Source: Gautieria morchelliformis (taxonomy: Eukaryota; Basidiomycota; Agaricomycetes; Gomphales; Gomphaceae). Taken from it: a DNA stretch of 64,000 bases. Positions 10,679-21,469 of the stretch are shown piece after piece. Under the pieces are notes generated by a model. The model ran no database searches and had not been told where the DNA came from. It worked only from the letters and a program-made list of their open reading frames with translations. The stretch lies in the NCBI GenBank assembly GCA_015179125.1, contig WHVA01000343.1, forward strand, positions 61,001-125,000, read 5' to 3'. The position numbers and the translations under genes were made by a program. How positions within the stretch are numbered: the stretch's first letter is position 1; each line of letters begins with the position of its first letter.

Positions 10679-12447
10679 TGTGGGTCGTGCTGAAGCCTAA
10701 TTCGTCGAGCGATAGCTGGCGTATAGATGTTGCACTCCTTGTGCGACCTCCACGGGTGATCGAGCGCCCCCTTTGTTCTTTGTGGTGGAGCTCCTGGCTG
10801 CTGGTTCCAGTAGGTTGGTTGGCGTTCCAAGTGCCCTGGGTGCGTGTTGACAGTCGGGTGGAATCGTGGGCGTGCTGTCGGCTCTGGATGTTCTTGCCCT
10901 GGCTCCTGCACCGCGGTAGACATTTCCCACGATTGTGGGTCTCTGCTGGAGGGGAAGTAACACATGTTAGCTTCCAGGTACCTCGTTTGGATCCTCTGGG
11001 TATGTTCCTTGAACCTGGGACACTCTCGATCCCACGATGCATGTCCTACGCTCTCGCAGTTAACACATCTGTAGATTTTAGGGTCCACTACCCTGCACTC
11101 TGTTGTTCTGTGTCCCGCATTTCCACATGTGCCGCATGTATCGTCTGTTTGGGGGCACTGTGCAGCGATGTGAGAGGCCCCTATTTTCTGACACTTGAGG
11201 CATCATCTGGCCTCCTGCAGTTGCTTCCTGACCGTGACCCTTGTGCCAGATATGAGTAGGCCGCATCTGATGAGGGTGTTCGCTGCCATTCGGTTGCGGA
11301 GCTGGAGAATCATATGTGCTGTGGACTGGGACTGTGTGCGCTTTCCCGGCGGTTTTATCCACCGGGCGGAGATGAGGTCCCCTTTCTCCAATCCATTGTT
11401 GGTCTCTACATCTGTTAGCTCTGCTCGTGATTCAGGGTCATACCTTATTGGTACAAACTCGGCGATCACCGTGTAATTACCAGGCTTTAGTATGGACGTC
11501 TCGCTGAATCTGGCAATGAAGTCGTCGGCGGTTTTGTGGACCTGAAGGAGTTCTGCTGACTCCTCCGTCTGGAGCTCCAGGTAGAGGGCGTTGCTTGGCA
11601 GCCGTTGCACACCCACTACTTTTGGCTTCTCTTGGTCGTCATCCCATTCCATGTCCTCGATCGCCTGGTTGGCCTTGTTAAGTATATCCGGTTCCGACAT
11701 TCTGGTGATTTGGTGCTCCGAAGCGCTAGGGGTCTTGTCTATTAGTATCTGTCGGGCTTGCAGATCACACCTAGCTAGAGTGCTCGACTGTAAGCTAACG
11801 GGCCTTGTTGCGCAGGCCGCTAGTGCCGCTGCATATGTCGGATACGGTGCGGCCTTGCTGGGTGGGGTGTTTTCGTTCTCTTGCGCTGGTGGTGATGCTG
11901 CCTGTGCTGCTACCGCCTCTACGATTCGCTGTGCTGTACCATCGCTCTCTTGCCTCAGTTCTTCAACGGTGCCCGCTAAACTGCTCATGGAGTTCCTGAT
12001 CGATGTTGTTTCCGCCTCGATCTGTTGCAGTACTGGGGCCAGTACTTCGTTCATGCTGTACAACCATTCCTTGACCACCGTGGCCACTTCCGCTATTGTC
12101 GTCCTATCGGCTAAGTCTGTCATCAGCGTGGCAATTGCCCTTATGCCTTCCACTGTGGTTTTTGGGATGGACGCTTGGGCCTCCGCTAGATGGAGCAGTG
12201 CCGTGGCGAGGTTGTGGAAGGTGATGGATTGCCTCTCCGGGAGTAGTCTTTTGCTGAGTAAGTATTGATGGGCGGCCTCTGGGGTTCGCGCTTCTCCATT
12301 GCCGAGGTTGATCTCATCGGTCCTATCGGCCCTGTTGGCAGCCTGTGAGCTCGATCGCAAGCTGTGACTGTGACTGTCCGTGACCGCTGGCGTGCTGCGC
12401 TGGGATGGCTGTTTTTTGGTGATGCCGGCTCCTGGTGGTGCCGGCAT
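10675..12447 (-). pseudogene. LINE C ORF1, gag-like zinc-knuckle protein with one in-frame stop
   Basis: The frame opens at 12447 (Met-Pro-Ala-Pro-Pro) and runs 414 codons. It then meets a single TGA at 11205-11203 and continues in the same frame to 10675. The TGA precedes the first zinc knuckle, 'CLKCQKIGASHIAAQC', and two further Cys/His blocks follow ('CGTCGNAGHRTTEC', then 'CVNCESVGHASWDREC'). The stop therefore removes all three knuckles. A CGA-to-TGA transition would account for it. The central part has heptad-like helices (about 95-190). The final stop overlaps the ORF2 start (ATGA at 10678-10675), which suggests translation of ORF2 by termination-reinitiation. Confidence 0.88.
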
Positions 12448-12589
12448 TTCTCTGGGGGGTGGATGCGTGGAGATAGCTTTTGGATTCTGCTATTCTGCCC
12501 GATTCTGAGTGTGGATTTCTGGGATGCGTCGGTTTTGTGTTTTTGTGAGCGTGGGAAAGTTGTAGGTTGTGGTGGTTCCGGACAACTCT

Positions 12590-13249
12590 CAACTGACTCG
12601 TGGCCGCTTCCATCCGCGTTGTGAACTCATCCAGGGCCTCGAGTCGAGTTTCCCGGACTGGTTCCAGTCCCAGCCTTGGATGTTGGCCACTGTCCAACAT
12701 GAAGGGTGTAGTCTGGGTTGAGGCATGGATTCGGTTGTTATAGGCAAACTCGGCCAAGGATATCCATTCGAACCAATCATCCTGACGCTGGTTGATGAAT
12801 AGTCGAAGGTATTGCTCAATCTCCTGATTAACCCTTTCAGTCTGTCCATCAGTTTGGGGGTGATAAGCAGTAGAGGTAGCAACTTTGACACCAAGAAGTT
12901 TGTTCAGTTCACGCATGAACTGGGAGATGAACTGTGTGCCTCGATCACTGATGATTTCTTCAGGGAGCCCATGAAGTTTCCAAACATGATCACGGAAGAG
13001 TCGGGCAACTCCCACCGAAGTTACATCTGAAGTGGTGGGAATGACATGTGCACACTTTGAGAGGCGATCGACGACAACAAGGAGAGCATCATAGACATGA
13101 CTGGTAGGCAGTTCTACGATCAAGTCAACAGACATAACCTGCCATCTACGGTCTGGGATACGGTTTGGTAGAAGCTTGCCAATGGGAGAAGCAGGGAGGC
13201 TTTTTGTCCGGTTGCACAGGTCACAGGCCTTCGTCCCATCCCAGGCCAC
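12590..13249 (-). pseudogene. Ty3/gypsy integrase core, truncated by LINE C
   Basis: Integrase inserts the element cDNA into the host chromosome. The frame shows the DDE core: 'MSVDLIVEL' (first Asp), 'IISDRGTQF' (second Asp) and 'HPQTDGQTERVNQEIEQ' (catalytic Glu), followed by the 'WISLAEFAYNN' block. The zinc-binding N-terminus is split: its two His lie at the end of the RT/RNase H frame and its Cys pair ('CDLCNRTK') at the start of this one, with a small deletion and frame change near 13245. Downstream of 'EAATSQLRVV' the reading becomes LINE C 5' leader. No chromodomain was found. Confidence 0.88.
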
Positions 13250-15786
13250 CAGTAACTACGAGCAACTAGTTCAGTGGTTCTCCAACGACCAGGGTGACCG
13301 GTGAGAGGCATGTCATGGTGCACTTTCACTATGTCATGTCGTAGTTTTGCATCAAGCGGCACGTACACTTTGTTGTGATAGAGGACAAGCCCATCCTGTT
13401 CAGACCACTCTTCTCCTCGTAAATTTCCAGAGGAGCCCAGTTCTTTGAGAGCCTTGACAACCTTTTCATCCCGGTCTACACAGTTCCTTACTCGATTGAG
13501 GAAAGCATCACCTTCACCTGGGGCTAACTGTGCGCCAGCCTCTGGGGGATTCGCCTTGATGTGGAACAAGTCAGGGGTAAGTAAGACTTGATTTTGGTTG
13601 TCTTCCTCCCCCCGCTTATGATCCATGCATTGTGAGAGTGCATCAGGCTTGGCTGAATGACGACCAGGACAATGGATCAGCTCAAAATCAAAGCGAGAGA
13701 GGTAGAGTGACCAGTGTGCTTGACAACGGTTCAGGTTTTGTGCAGTGCGGAAGAAGGTGAGATTCTGATGGTCATTGAGAATCTCAATCTTGTGCTTCAT
13801 TCCCTCTAAGATGTGGCGCCATTCCTCTAATCCCCGAATCACAGAAAGAAGCTCCTTGTCATGGATGGCATAGTTGCGTTCAGCATCATTGAGGCTTTTG
13901 GAGACGAACCCCACAGGCCGCCATTTTCCATCATCATATAGCTGGGACAGTACTGCTCCTGTGGCATAGGCTGAGGCATCTGTTTCAAGACGGAAATGTT
14001 TGTCTTGATCAGGGAGGACAAGGATCGGTGTTGAGGTGATGAGGAGTTTGAGCTTGTCAAAGGACACTTGCTCTGGGCCATTTGGATCCCAAGACCATTG
14101 GGCATCCTGTTTTGTTAACTGGTTGAGGGGCTTTGCAATGTGTGAGAAGTTGATGAAACCAAGGAATGATTTGACTTCAGTGACGTTACGTGTTATTGGC
14201 CAGTCCCGCACCCCTGCAACCTTGGCTGGGTCCATGGCAACCTGTCCTTGAGAGAGGATGAGGCCGAGATACTCCACCTCAAATAGGCATTTGTCAGGTT
14301 TGAGGTACAGGTTGTTGGCCCGGAGGATTTCAAGGACACGTCGTACAATCCTACGATGTTCTTCAAGCAACTCTGTGAAGATGAGAATATCATCCATGAA
14401 CACCACCACAACCCCTTCGTCGATGAGACTCTTGAAGATGTCATTCATCATCGTCTGGAAGGTTGCTGGGCTGTTTGTGAGTCCAAAGAACATGACTAGA
14501 GGTTCATACAGGCCCCTATTTGTCCGAAAGGCTGCCTTCCACTCATCTCCCTCTTTTATGCGTACATTATTATATCCCCAGCGAATGTCAAGCTTTGTGA
14601 AGTATTTAGCCCTTCCAGCAGCAATCTTATTCATGATGTCTGGAACAAGGGGAAAAGGATAGGCATTCTTGATTGTTATATCATTGAGCTTCCGGTAGTC
14701 TTGCACAAATCTATGACTGCCGTCCTTTTTCTTCACAAAGAAGACTGGAGATGCCATAGGTGACTTGGAAGGACAGATACGATGGCTCTTCAGGTTCTCC
14801 TCAAGGAAGTTATCCAGTTCCCTTTGCTCAACCGGTGACATTGGGTAAACCTTTGTGCTGAAGGGTTGTGCACCTGGAGTGAGCTCAATTGCATGGTCCC
14901 AGGGCTTTCGAGGAGGCAGTTGGTCAAACGACTCCTTAGAAAACACATCCTTGAACTCCTGGTATGGTTTGGGAACAAGGTCCTTGAAGGATCTGACTGG
15001 TGCAGACTTGCTGGCCCATTCAGCGAGCTGTTGGGAGACAGTCCAGCCTGCACCAATCATTTCAGGACTCTCATTCACAAAGATGACAAAGGTCCTGTCT
15101 CCTTCCTCAAGTAGGGAGCGGGTGTGCTGTATGGGAACCTCCTCTTGATCTACACTCTCTTCTGGAACAGTTTCGACTGTGGGCCCTCTGACAACAGGTC
15201 TGCCCCCACATGACTTGGGACAGCGTGTCATCTTCACATCTCCTGTACGCCAGTCAACTTCTGGGTTGTGTTCAACAAGCCATGTGTGACCAAGAATGAT
15301 GGCAAGTCATCCAAGGCTCGTGACCGAGAATGTGGCACGTTCCGTATGATCCCCAAAGGTGCAAGTGAGGTCAACTTCTTCCTTGATTGAGCCAGCCTCA
15401 TTTGGGGTACCATCAATATTGTAGACGGGGATGGCACGGGGTAGGGGACGGGTCCGAAGTCTGTGTTCCCTTACAAACTCCACATCGATGAACATCCCTG
15501 TAGCACCACTGTCAAGGAGGGAGTCAATTGCAAGTGGATGCCCTGTGTCAACGGAGTGGACCTTGAGAGGTACTTTGGTGCATCGGCGGAGGTCAGCAGT
15601 ACGGACATATAGAGGGACTGGAAGGTTTGCATTAGCAACTGGAGCGATGGGTTGGGTTTTTGGCATGGCTGGTTTGGTTTCAGTTCGATCAGGGATAGGA
15701 GAAGGATGCATCATATCGCCTGTGATCCCTATTGTACATGTTTCGAGAACTGAAAACTGATTCGTCGAGCGGGGCATGTCTTTCAC
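13120..15786 (-). pseudogene. Ty3/gypsy pol: protease, reverse transcriptase, RNase H
   Basis: Frame from 15786 with an aspartic protease active site ('LLDSGATGMFID'), then a TGA at 15309-15307 within a 'LG-stop-LAIILGHTWL' context, then the same frame on to 13120. The RT shows 'FVKKKDGSHRF', 'KLDIRWGYNN' and the active site 'VFMDDILIF'. RNase H shows 'LETDASAYATGAVLSQ' and 'YAIHDKELL', and the frame ends in the integrase His-His region ('HHDMPLTGHPGRW'). The usual Tyr-Arg-Arg-Phe block after 'FLGFINF' is missing, an in-frame deletion. The single TGA could be a CGA-to-TGA change. Protease is in a different frame from gag. Confidence 0.9.
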
Positions 15787-15797
15787 CGCTGACCGGC

Positions 15798-16904
15798 CTA
15801 AAAACCCTTCCCTTCATCTTGGACAGGGGCTTCCACCTTCTGTTTGTGTTCCTCCATCGCCGCTGCTACAGATTTAGAGACAATTGCTGCAATGTCTGCC
15901 TCTATGAGGTTTGCACGGATTCGTGGCTTGCGAGGTTCAGGACAGTCTGGTGAAATGTGACCAGGTCTCTTACAGTTGTAGCAGGTCCGTGTTTCGGTGC
16001 GGCGGTGGGATGAGTCAATGTCCATAGGTGTCGCATTACTAGGTGGTGCTGTGACAACAGGAGCCGTAGCAGGAGTGTGGAGTGGTCGGGCAGGAGGAGG
16101 GCGATTAGGGACATGAGGTGTCTGTGCCTTCCTGACCTCTAACAGGCAGCGATGATTGCGGTCAATCTGACAGGCTGCTTCCTTCAAGGCTCTGAGGTTG
16201 GATGGAAGAAGGGGCTGGGCGTGGATCTTGTCAAGGATACCTGCTGGAAGGCCACGAGCATAGGCATCCTTGAGTGCCTCATCATTAAAGCCTGTCCTGC
16301 CTGCCAGGATCTCAAATTGAGCCGTGTATTCATCTGCCGACATTCCTGACGCCATCCTAAGGTCATGCAGTTTAGTGCGAGCCGTTCTGGCACGATCTGG
16401 GTCACCAAAGGCCTCCTCCACACGTTTAATGAACCCCTCCAGAGTGGATATAGAGGAGGTGCCATCAATGACAGCCTGTGTCTCGTTGTGTGCCCATATC
16501 TCCGCAGAGCCTCCCGTCATGAAGGAAAGAGCATATAGGATCTTTGTGCGCTCATCTGGGAAGGATGCTGGCTGGACAGCGATGGACAACTTGATAGACC
16601 TGATAAACCCTTCAGTCTCTGCACGGTCTCCATTGAACTTCTCCGGTTCTGCTGCTTTGATAGAGCGAGTAGATGGAGGGACACTGTGAGGTACTGAGGG
16701 CGCAAGGGCTTGAGCAGCAGCAACAGCAGTGTTGGTGGCAGCATGGGCTAAGTGGTCGTGAACCTTAACAATCTGATTGTGCAGCTCCTGATTCTGCAGT
16801 TCAAGTTGCTGCAGCTGCTGTGCTTGGCTGGAAAGAAGGCCTTGAAGAAATGGCCCATGTTCACCCAAGGAGTCCCAGTATGCGTCTGGGAGTTGGTTTG
16901 CCAT
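15798..16904 (-). CDS. Ty3/gypsy gag polyprotein (capsid and nucleocapsid)
   Basis: Frame of 368 codons from Met-Ala-Asn-Gln-Leu-Pro at 16904. I chose this start because the longer frame upstream (to 17042) runs inside the LTR. A Gln-rich coiled-coil stretch (about residues 20-55) precedes the capsid-like retrotransposon gag region ('FNGDRAETEGFIRSIK ... AEIWAHNE ... FGDPDRARTARTKLHDLRM'). Near the C-terminus a single CCHC knuckle, 'CYNCKRPGHISPDC', marks nucleocapsid. It is intact. The stop at 15798 precedes the protease frame by only a few bases in a different frame, so pol expression would need frameshifting or reinitiation. Confidence 0.88.
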   Translation of the reverse strand: MANQLPDAYWDSLGEHGPFLQGLLSSQAQQLQQLELQNQELHNQIVKVHDHLAHAATNTAVAAAQALAPSVPHSVPPSTRSIKAAEPEKFNGDRAETEGFIRSIKLSIAVQPASFPDERTKILYALSFMTGGSAEIWAHNETQAVIDGTSSISTLEGFIKRVEEAFGDPDRARTARTKLHDLRMASGMSADEYTAQFEILAGRTGFNDEALKDAYARGLPAGILDKIHAQPLLPSNLRALKEAACQIDRNHRCLLEVRKAQTPHVPNRPPPARPLHTPATAPVVTAPPSNATPMDIDSSHRRTETRTCYNCKRPGHISPDCPEPRKPRIRANLIEADIAAIVSKSVAAAMEEHKQKVEAPVQDEGKGF

Positions 16905-16952
16905 AGGCTGAGATGAAGGCTGGTTAAGAAAAGTGTGTGGGGTCGTCCTATG

Positions 16953-16962
16953 AGCTTGATCT
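16953..16962 (-). promoter_or_regulatory. Primer-binding site, apparently for self-priming
   Basis: Two bases inside the 5' LTR edge, the minus strand reads AGATCAAGCT. This is perfectly complementary to AGCTTGATCT in the LTR itself (minus strand, 17137-17128; copy in the other LTR at 5139-5130). No tRNA-type TGG primer site is present next to the LTR. This is the arrangement known from Tf1-like, self-primed Ty3/gypsy elements. Confidence 0.6.
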
Positions 16963-16964
16963 TC

Positions 16965-17367
16965 TGTGAGGGCAACACTAATGACGAAGCCACAACCAAA
17001 GATACTCAAGGAGATAAGGGCCGATACTAGGACAATGACCAACTGTGTAGTGGGTATCCTCAGTTTATAACTCTACCAACAATAGATACATGGGATGGGG
17101 ACTTGCCTGTGTAGTGGGTATCCTCAGAGATCAAGCTGAGGAAATGCCACCACACGGGCTACAGTCTTATAGCGCTGGCAAGGCTTACATAATAGGGGAG
17201 ACGGAAACTTGTAGAAGGTTACGGAAAGTGACATGTGACAGAATGTCACAGAATGTGACATGTGATGTAATGTGATGGAAGGTGACGGAAGGTTATGGAA
17301 ACTGACAGTGACGGAAACTCATGGAAGGAAATAGAAACTTGTGGAAGGAAACGCGTGAACCCTGACA
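16965..17367 (-). repeat. 5' LTR of the Ty3/gypsy element (403 bp)
   Basis: Matches the 3' LTR (5031-5363) closely. It is longer because the 20-mer 'tgtgtagtgggtatcctcag' occurs twice (17044-17063 and 17108-17127) with 44 bp between, and because a 'gacagaatgt' unit is repeated near 17240. The LTR pair is otherwise only lightly diverged. Confidence 0.9.
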
Positions 17368-19092
17368 GACATACTAGTGATACAGGAACCTTATATTGAA
17401 TTTTGGGGCAATGCTAGGGCTACAAATAGTTGGTATTCAGTGTACCCAAAAGCACACTACCAGATCTTGGTGAACAAAAAATAGCCACGAGTGCATGGGG
17501 GGCAGTGGATATAGGATCGCCAGACATTACAGCAATAGAGATAAGGACAAATATGGGTAACATGTTCCTGCTAAATTTGTACTGTGACTGTGCACACTCA
17601 GAAAGCTTGAGGTCCACACGAAGGTTTTTACAGGACAGGGCCGTGGGGGGCGAGGACCGACAGCACGATGCGGAGGGGATGATATGGGTTGGTGACTACA
17701 ACAGACACCATCTGTTGTGGGATGAGCCGCGAAACACGCATCTTTTCACTAGAGCCAATTTGGACGCGGCAGAAATGCTTTTGGATGCAGTGGCCGAGCA
17801 CGACCTACAAATGGCACTCCCCAAAGGGGTGCCCACGCTTAGAGCAATGACCACAGGAAATCTCACTCGCACAGATAATATTTTCATTTCTACCTGTCTG
17901 GCCGAGAGACTGATCAGCTGCAAGTCGATACCAGAGGAGCAGCCACAGAAAAGTGACCACTTTCCAGTGGATACCACCCTCGACATAACACTGTGGACAA
18001 ACATGTAACAGTCAAAACCGAACTACAGACAGGTAGATTGGAAAATCTATAATGAGAAACTCGAGGCCAGACTCAAGGCAGACATCAGCACACCAGTTCC
18101 CCTCACCCCACAGCATTTCAACATATGCTTACGCGCGCTGATGACTGCCATTGCAGATATGACCGACAAGCTAGTCCCACGAAGCAAGCCATCACCATAC
18201 ATGAAGCGGTGGTGGTCACTGCAACTCACCCGAACAATAGTGGAGATGAGGAGACTAGCCAGGCATTCATATGCAAAGCAAAATTACCCAACAGATACAG
18301 CACACAAGGAGTACAGAGCAGCAAGGAACAAGTATGAGAGCACCATCGAAAACTCAAAGAAAGATCACTGGAAAGACTTTCTAGACAACATCGACCAGAA
18401 AACAATCTGGACTGTGCACAAGTATGCCTTGGCCAATGCATCTGATGGAGGGTGGACACGCGTGCCAACATTGACAACAACACAGGCAAATGGGACCTGT
18501 CTGACCGCAAAAACAAATGAGCAGAAGGCTGACATGTTGTTTAATCCCTTTTTTCCACAGCTGGCAGAAGGCCCTAAACAGGTGCCAGCAGACTATAACT
18601 GTCCAAACCCTGCGTTTGAATATCAGCCGGTGACAGACGAACAAATATGAAGGGCAATAAGCAGACTAAACCTGTTCAAAGCCCCGGGAGAAAGCGGTAT
18701 CCCAAATGTCCTCATAATGCAGTGTGCTAATACTTTGTTACCCTACATAGGCCCACTTTTCCGCACAACCTTCGAGCTTAAAACATACCCACCAGAGTGG
18801 AGGGACTCGATAACAAGGGACCTCCGTAAACCAGGTAAGGCCGACTACACAGTGCCAGGCACATACAGGCCCATTGCACTTCTGGACACAATAGGTAAAG
18901 TTTTGTCAGCCTGTGTAGCAGAGGATTTGGTGAAAATGGCAGAGAGACACCATTTGCTACGAGAAAACCATTTCGGATGCAGACACGGGAGAATGACAAC
19001 AGGTGCGGTACACTATGTGGTAACAGCGGCCAAGGACACATGGAGGCGGGGGAGAGGTTTGTGGGTGCTCTTCCTGGATATAAAGGGGGCTT
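17368..19092 (+). pseudogene. LINE A ORF2, endonuclease and N-terminal reverse transcriptase (decayed)
   Basis: LINE A ORF2 resumes after the Ty3/gypsy insertion ('ILVIQEPYIEFWG', with the endonuclease Glu). The endonuclease continues at 17430-18008 with 'IWVGDYNRHH' and 'SDHFP'. The RT N-terminus is at 18141-18650, and 18717-19092 has 'YPPEWRDS', 'GTYRPIALLD' and the first catalytic block 'LFLDIKGA'. Several stops and frame changes are present. It stops dead at AGGGGGCTT (19084-19092), where LINE B begins. The continuation from the same bases is found inverted at 28403 and below. Confidence 0.88.
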
Positions 19093-19241
19093 GGACATGG
19101 ACTTTCTCATACCTACCACCACATCCAAAATCCAAAAAACCCTTTTTCCTAGCCACACACTTATCCAAACACCTCCCAGCATATCGCTGACTGTGGTCAG
19201 CGATAGCATCCAGCTTCCTCGAAAAAGAAGAAGCGATCAAA

Positions 19242-21469
19242 ATGATGCTTCCGAGTGTCGAACCCCAAATGCCCGCCACATCACAAGGCCGCACAAGAGC
19301 GAGCACCACACAACAGGCCAGGAATAAAACCAGAGCTGAGCTGCTGTTAGAGCCAAACACATCAGTAAGGATGAGAAAGCAAGTGAGACAGTACCTTGAC
19401 AAACACGGATACTATGCAAAAGAAGACCCGTTGTCAGTGGAGCAACTCAGCTATGCGCTGCTGTCCTTGGCGCACAACGTTAGCAGCAAGACCTTGCAAG
19501 AGGGAGTGAGGGCGGTAGCTGTCCTGACGATGGAGGAAGCAGCGAGAATGGTATGAGCGGTGGTAATGAGACACATTGAGAGAAATCTGGAACCAACCCT
19601 CATCAAGGTCGAGAGGGCAGCTGAAAACGCAAAAGAAGCCACGGAGCACGCAAAGGCGGCGACGGAAGGGGCCGGCAATGTCATCGAACACCTGAATAGC
19701 ATGAGACAGCAGAGTGTAAGGAGGGACAGATCGGGACAAGAGGGGCCACGTACGCGTCTGCACTCAGAGGTAACATACCATTGTCGCATTTGAATAACCT
19801 AGCAAAAGCAAAAGCAAAAGCTAGACAGATACTGATAGATGCAGACCCACACGGGGAGCAGGACATACTCACCAGGTTGACAGAACAGGAACTAGTGGCT
19901 AAGGTGAACAAAGCAATCAGCAATCTGGAAGAAGATCACGAGCGCACAGACATAGCATTCATTGGGGCCAAGTGTTACGTATCAAGATTTCTGCAAGTCG
20001 GAAGTGGAAAGGACAACAGCTTCAACATATGTGTTGCGCCCCCAATAAACTATCGTCCTAGGTATTTTGGAAACGCAGGTCCGAAGTCGGAAAGTACTGA
20101 ACTGAAGGTAAGTCGGAACTTGAGTCGGAACTGAGTCGGAAGATGGAAGGCGGAGAGACGGAGGTCTTGCTAGACTCGCTGTGCTAAGAACAGGAGATGG
20201 AGCGAAGGAAATCAAGTATCGAAGGCGATTATCTGATTGCAGAATAACAGACATACATGAGAGGCTTTTATACAAGGAGCTGAGACAACATGTAATGAGG
20301 TAGTACTAAGCAAATTCCGGGGGAAGCGGAAGTTGGGTGGACATACGTGGGAACTAACTAATTGGGAACAAGGGGACTACAAGGGGGTTCAGGGTAAGGT
20401 AAAACAATGTCAAAAGAACAAGGGGTCGGAAAACATATCTGACAATGAACTACAAGGATGACCGGACATATGGTCTTGATGAACAATTAAGCGGGTCCGG
20501 TGGGTCCGAGCGATAGAGTCGAAAGAACAAGGGAGTAGAACAAGGGGTGGAATATCAGAACTATTGGGGGGTCGGAAAGTGTGTGGGACTGAGGGTCGGA
20601 AATAGGAAATGCACGCTCATAACACCAAGAAATTAGCAAACGGAGGGATAGTATTCAACCTTGAAATGGAGAATGCAGCGAAGTGGGTCCAGGACAACAG
20701 ATGAACCTTTTTGAGCAAGTTCAGCGGATCAGCCACTATAAAAGATTGAGCACTGTCGGTGATAGTCAAATATGTACCACTGAGTCACTCACCTGACGCG
20801 ATGGCGGAGATGAGGAAAATTGAACAAGACTCAAAACTGCCTGCGGGTACCCTGATGGCTACCTGCTGGATAAAACCCGCACACAGGAGGATGGTAGGAC
20901 AAAGGTCTGCTCATATCATCGCGAATTCTTCCACCACAGAATCAGCAAATCAGAGCATAAGGGATGGACTCATCATAGAGGGGAAAAGGTCTTGGGCCAG
21001 AAGGATGAAAAGGGAGCCACAAAGATGTTTGAAGTGTCAGAAGTACAATGCGCAGCACCTGGCAGCCGAGTGCAACAGCTGGGACAGGTGCGGTACGTGC
21101 GGAGGGGAACACAGAACAGCAGAGTGTGAGGAGAATGACCTGAGAAAGTTCATATGCATCAACTGTGACACAACTGGCCACGTGTCATGGGACAGAACAT
21201 GCCCAGTATTCAGAGCAGTGTGCGCAGCGGCAGAGAAAAGCGACCCAGAACACACATACAGATTCTTCCCAGATGAAAATCCCTGCACCTGGGAACAACA
21301 AGGGGAGGCGGAGGAAGCGGTAGAAATGGGAGACTTGCTAAAGAAGGTCAGGGAACAAGAAGAAAGGATGTGGAGAGCGGCGGAGATGGAAGTCCACATG
21401 GGGAGACATACATTGGACAGAGGCGGTGAGGAACACCAGACAGAGATAACTCGCTATAGAGAGGGCTGA
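19242..21469 (+). pseudogene. LINE B ORF1, gag-like zinc-knuckle protein, split by a solo LTR
   Basis: Better preserved than LINE A ORF1. It starts Met-Met-Leu-Pro-Ser-Val. An alpha-helical region follows ('LSYALLSLAHNVSSKTLQEGVRAVAVL'), one TGA occurs near 19555, then a coiled-coil-like stretch ('VERAAENAKEATEHAKAA'). The frame reaches 'IAFIGAK' at 19972, where solo LTR 2 interrupts. After the LTR, 'KKLANGGIVF' resumes. The last block (20759-21469) carries three Cys/His blocks: 'CLKCQKYNAQHLAAEC', 'CGTCGGEHRTAEC' and 'CINCDTTGHVSWDRTC'. Family role: RNA binding in the LINE ribonucleoprotein. It is not functional as it stands. Confidence 0.87.
19973..20624 (+). mobile_element. Solo LTR 2 (652 bp) inside LINE B ORF1
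   Basis: Ends are TGTTACGTATC ... GCTCATAACA, flanked by an exact 5-bp duplication CCAAG at 19968-19972 and 20625-20629. Removing it and one CCAAG restores the ORF1 frame across 'GAK/KLANGG', the same joint seen uninterrupted in LINE A ('GPKKLANG'). It contains 'gtcggaact' repeats (20090-20135) also found at 5850-6060. Confidence 0.92.

Larger units (their letters stand above)
6640..12579 (-). mobile_element. LINE C, nearly intact Tad-like non-LTR retrotransposon
   Basis: A two-ORF LINE on the minus strand, inserted in the integrase 3' region of the Ty3/gypsy element. ORF1 encodes a coiled/knuckle gag-like protein and ORF2 an endonuclease, reverse transcriptase, RNase H and terminal CCHC block, the architecture known for the fungal Tad clade. 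ORF1 and ORF2 overlap as ATGA. Only two coding lesions were found: one TGA in ORF1 and one frameshift near the ORF2 C-terminus. That makes it the youngest LINE in the window. The 5' end lies near 12579, where integrase reading stops; the 3' end is uncertain (6640 or further left). Confidence 0.85.
5031..17367 (-). mobile_element. Ty3/gypsy-type LTR retrotransposon, nested in LINE A and hosting LINE C
   Basis: Element on the minus strand: 5' LTR 17367-16965, primer site 16962-16953, gag, protease, RT/RNase H, integrase, then LINE C, then a polypurine tract and the 3' LTR 5363-5031. Both LTRs begin TGTCAGGGTTCAC and end GCCCTCACA in element orientation. The 5-bp target GACAT is duplicated at 5026-5030 and 17368-17372, and joining the flanks restores the LINE A ORF2 frame across Tyr-Asp-Ile. 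Domain order PR-RT-RH-IN is that of the Ty3/gypsy class. It is damaged by an in-frame stop, small deletions and the LINE C insertion, so it is not autonomous. Confidence 0.92.
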
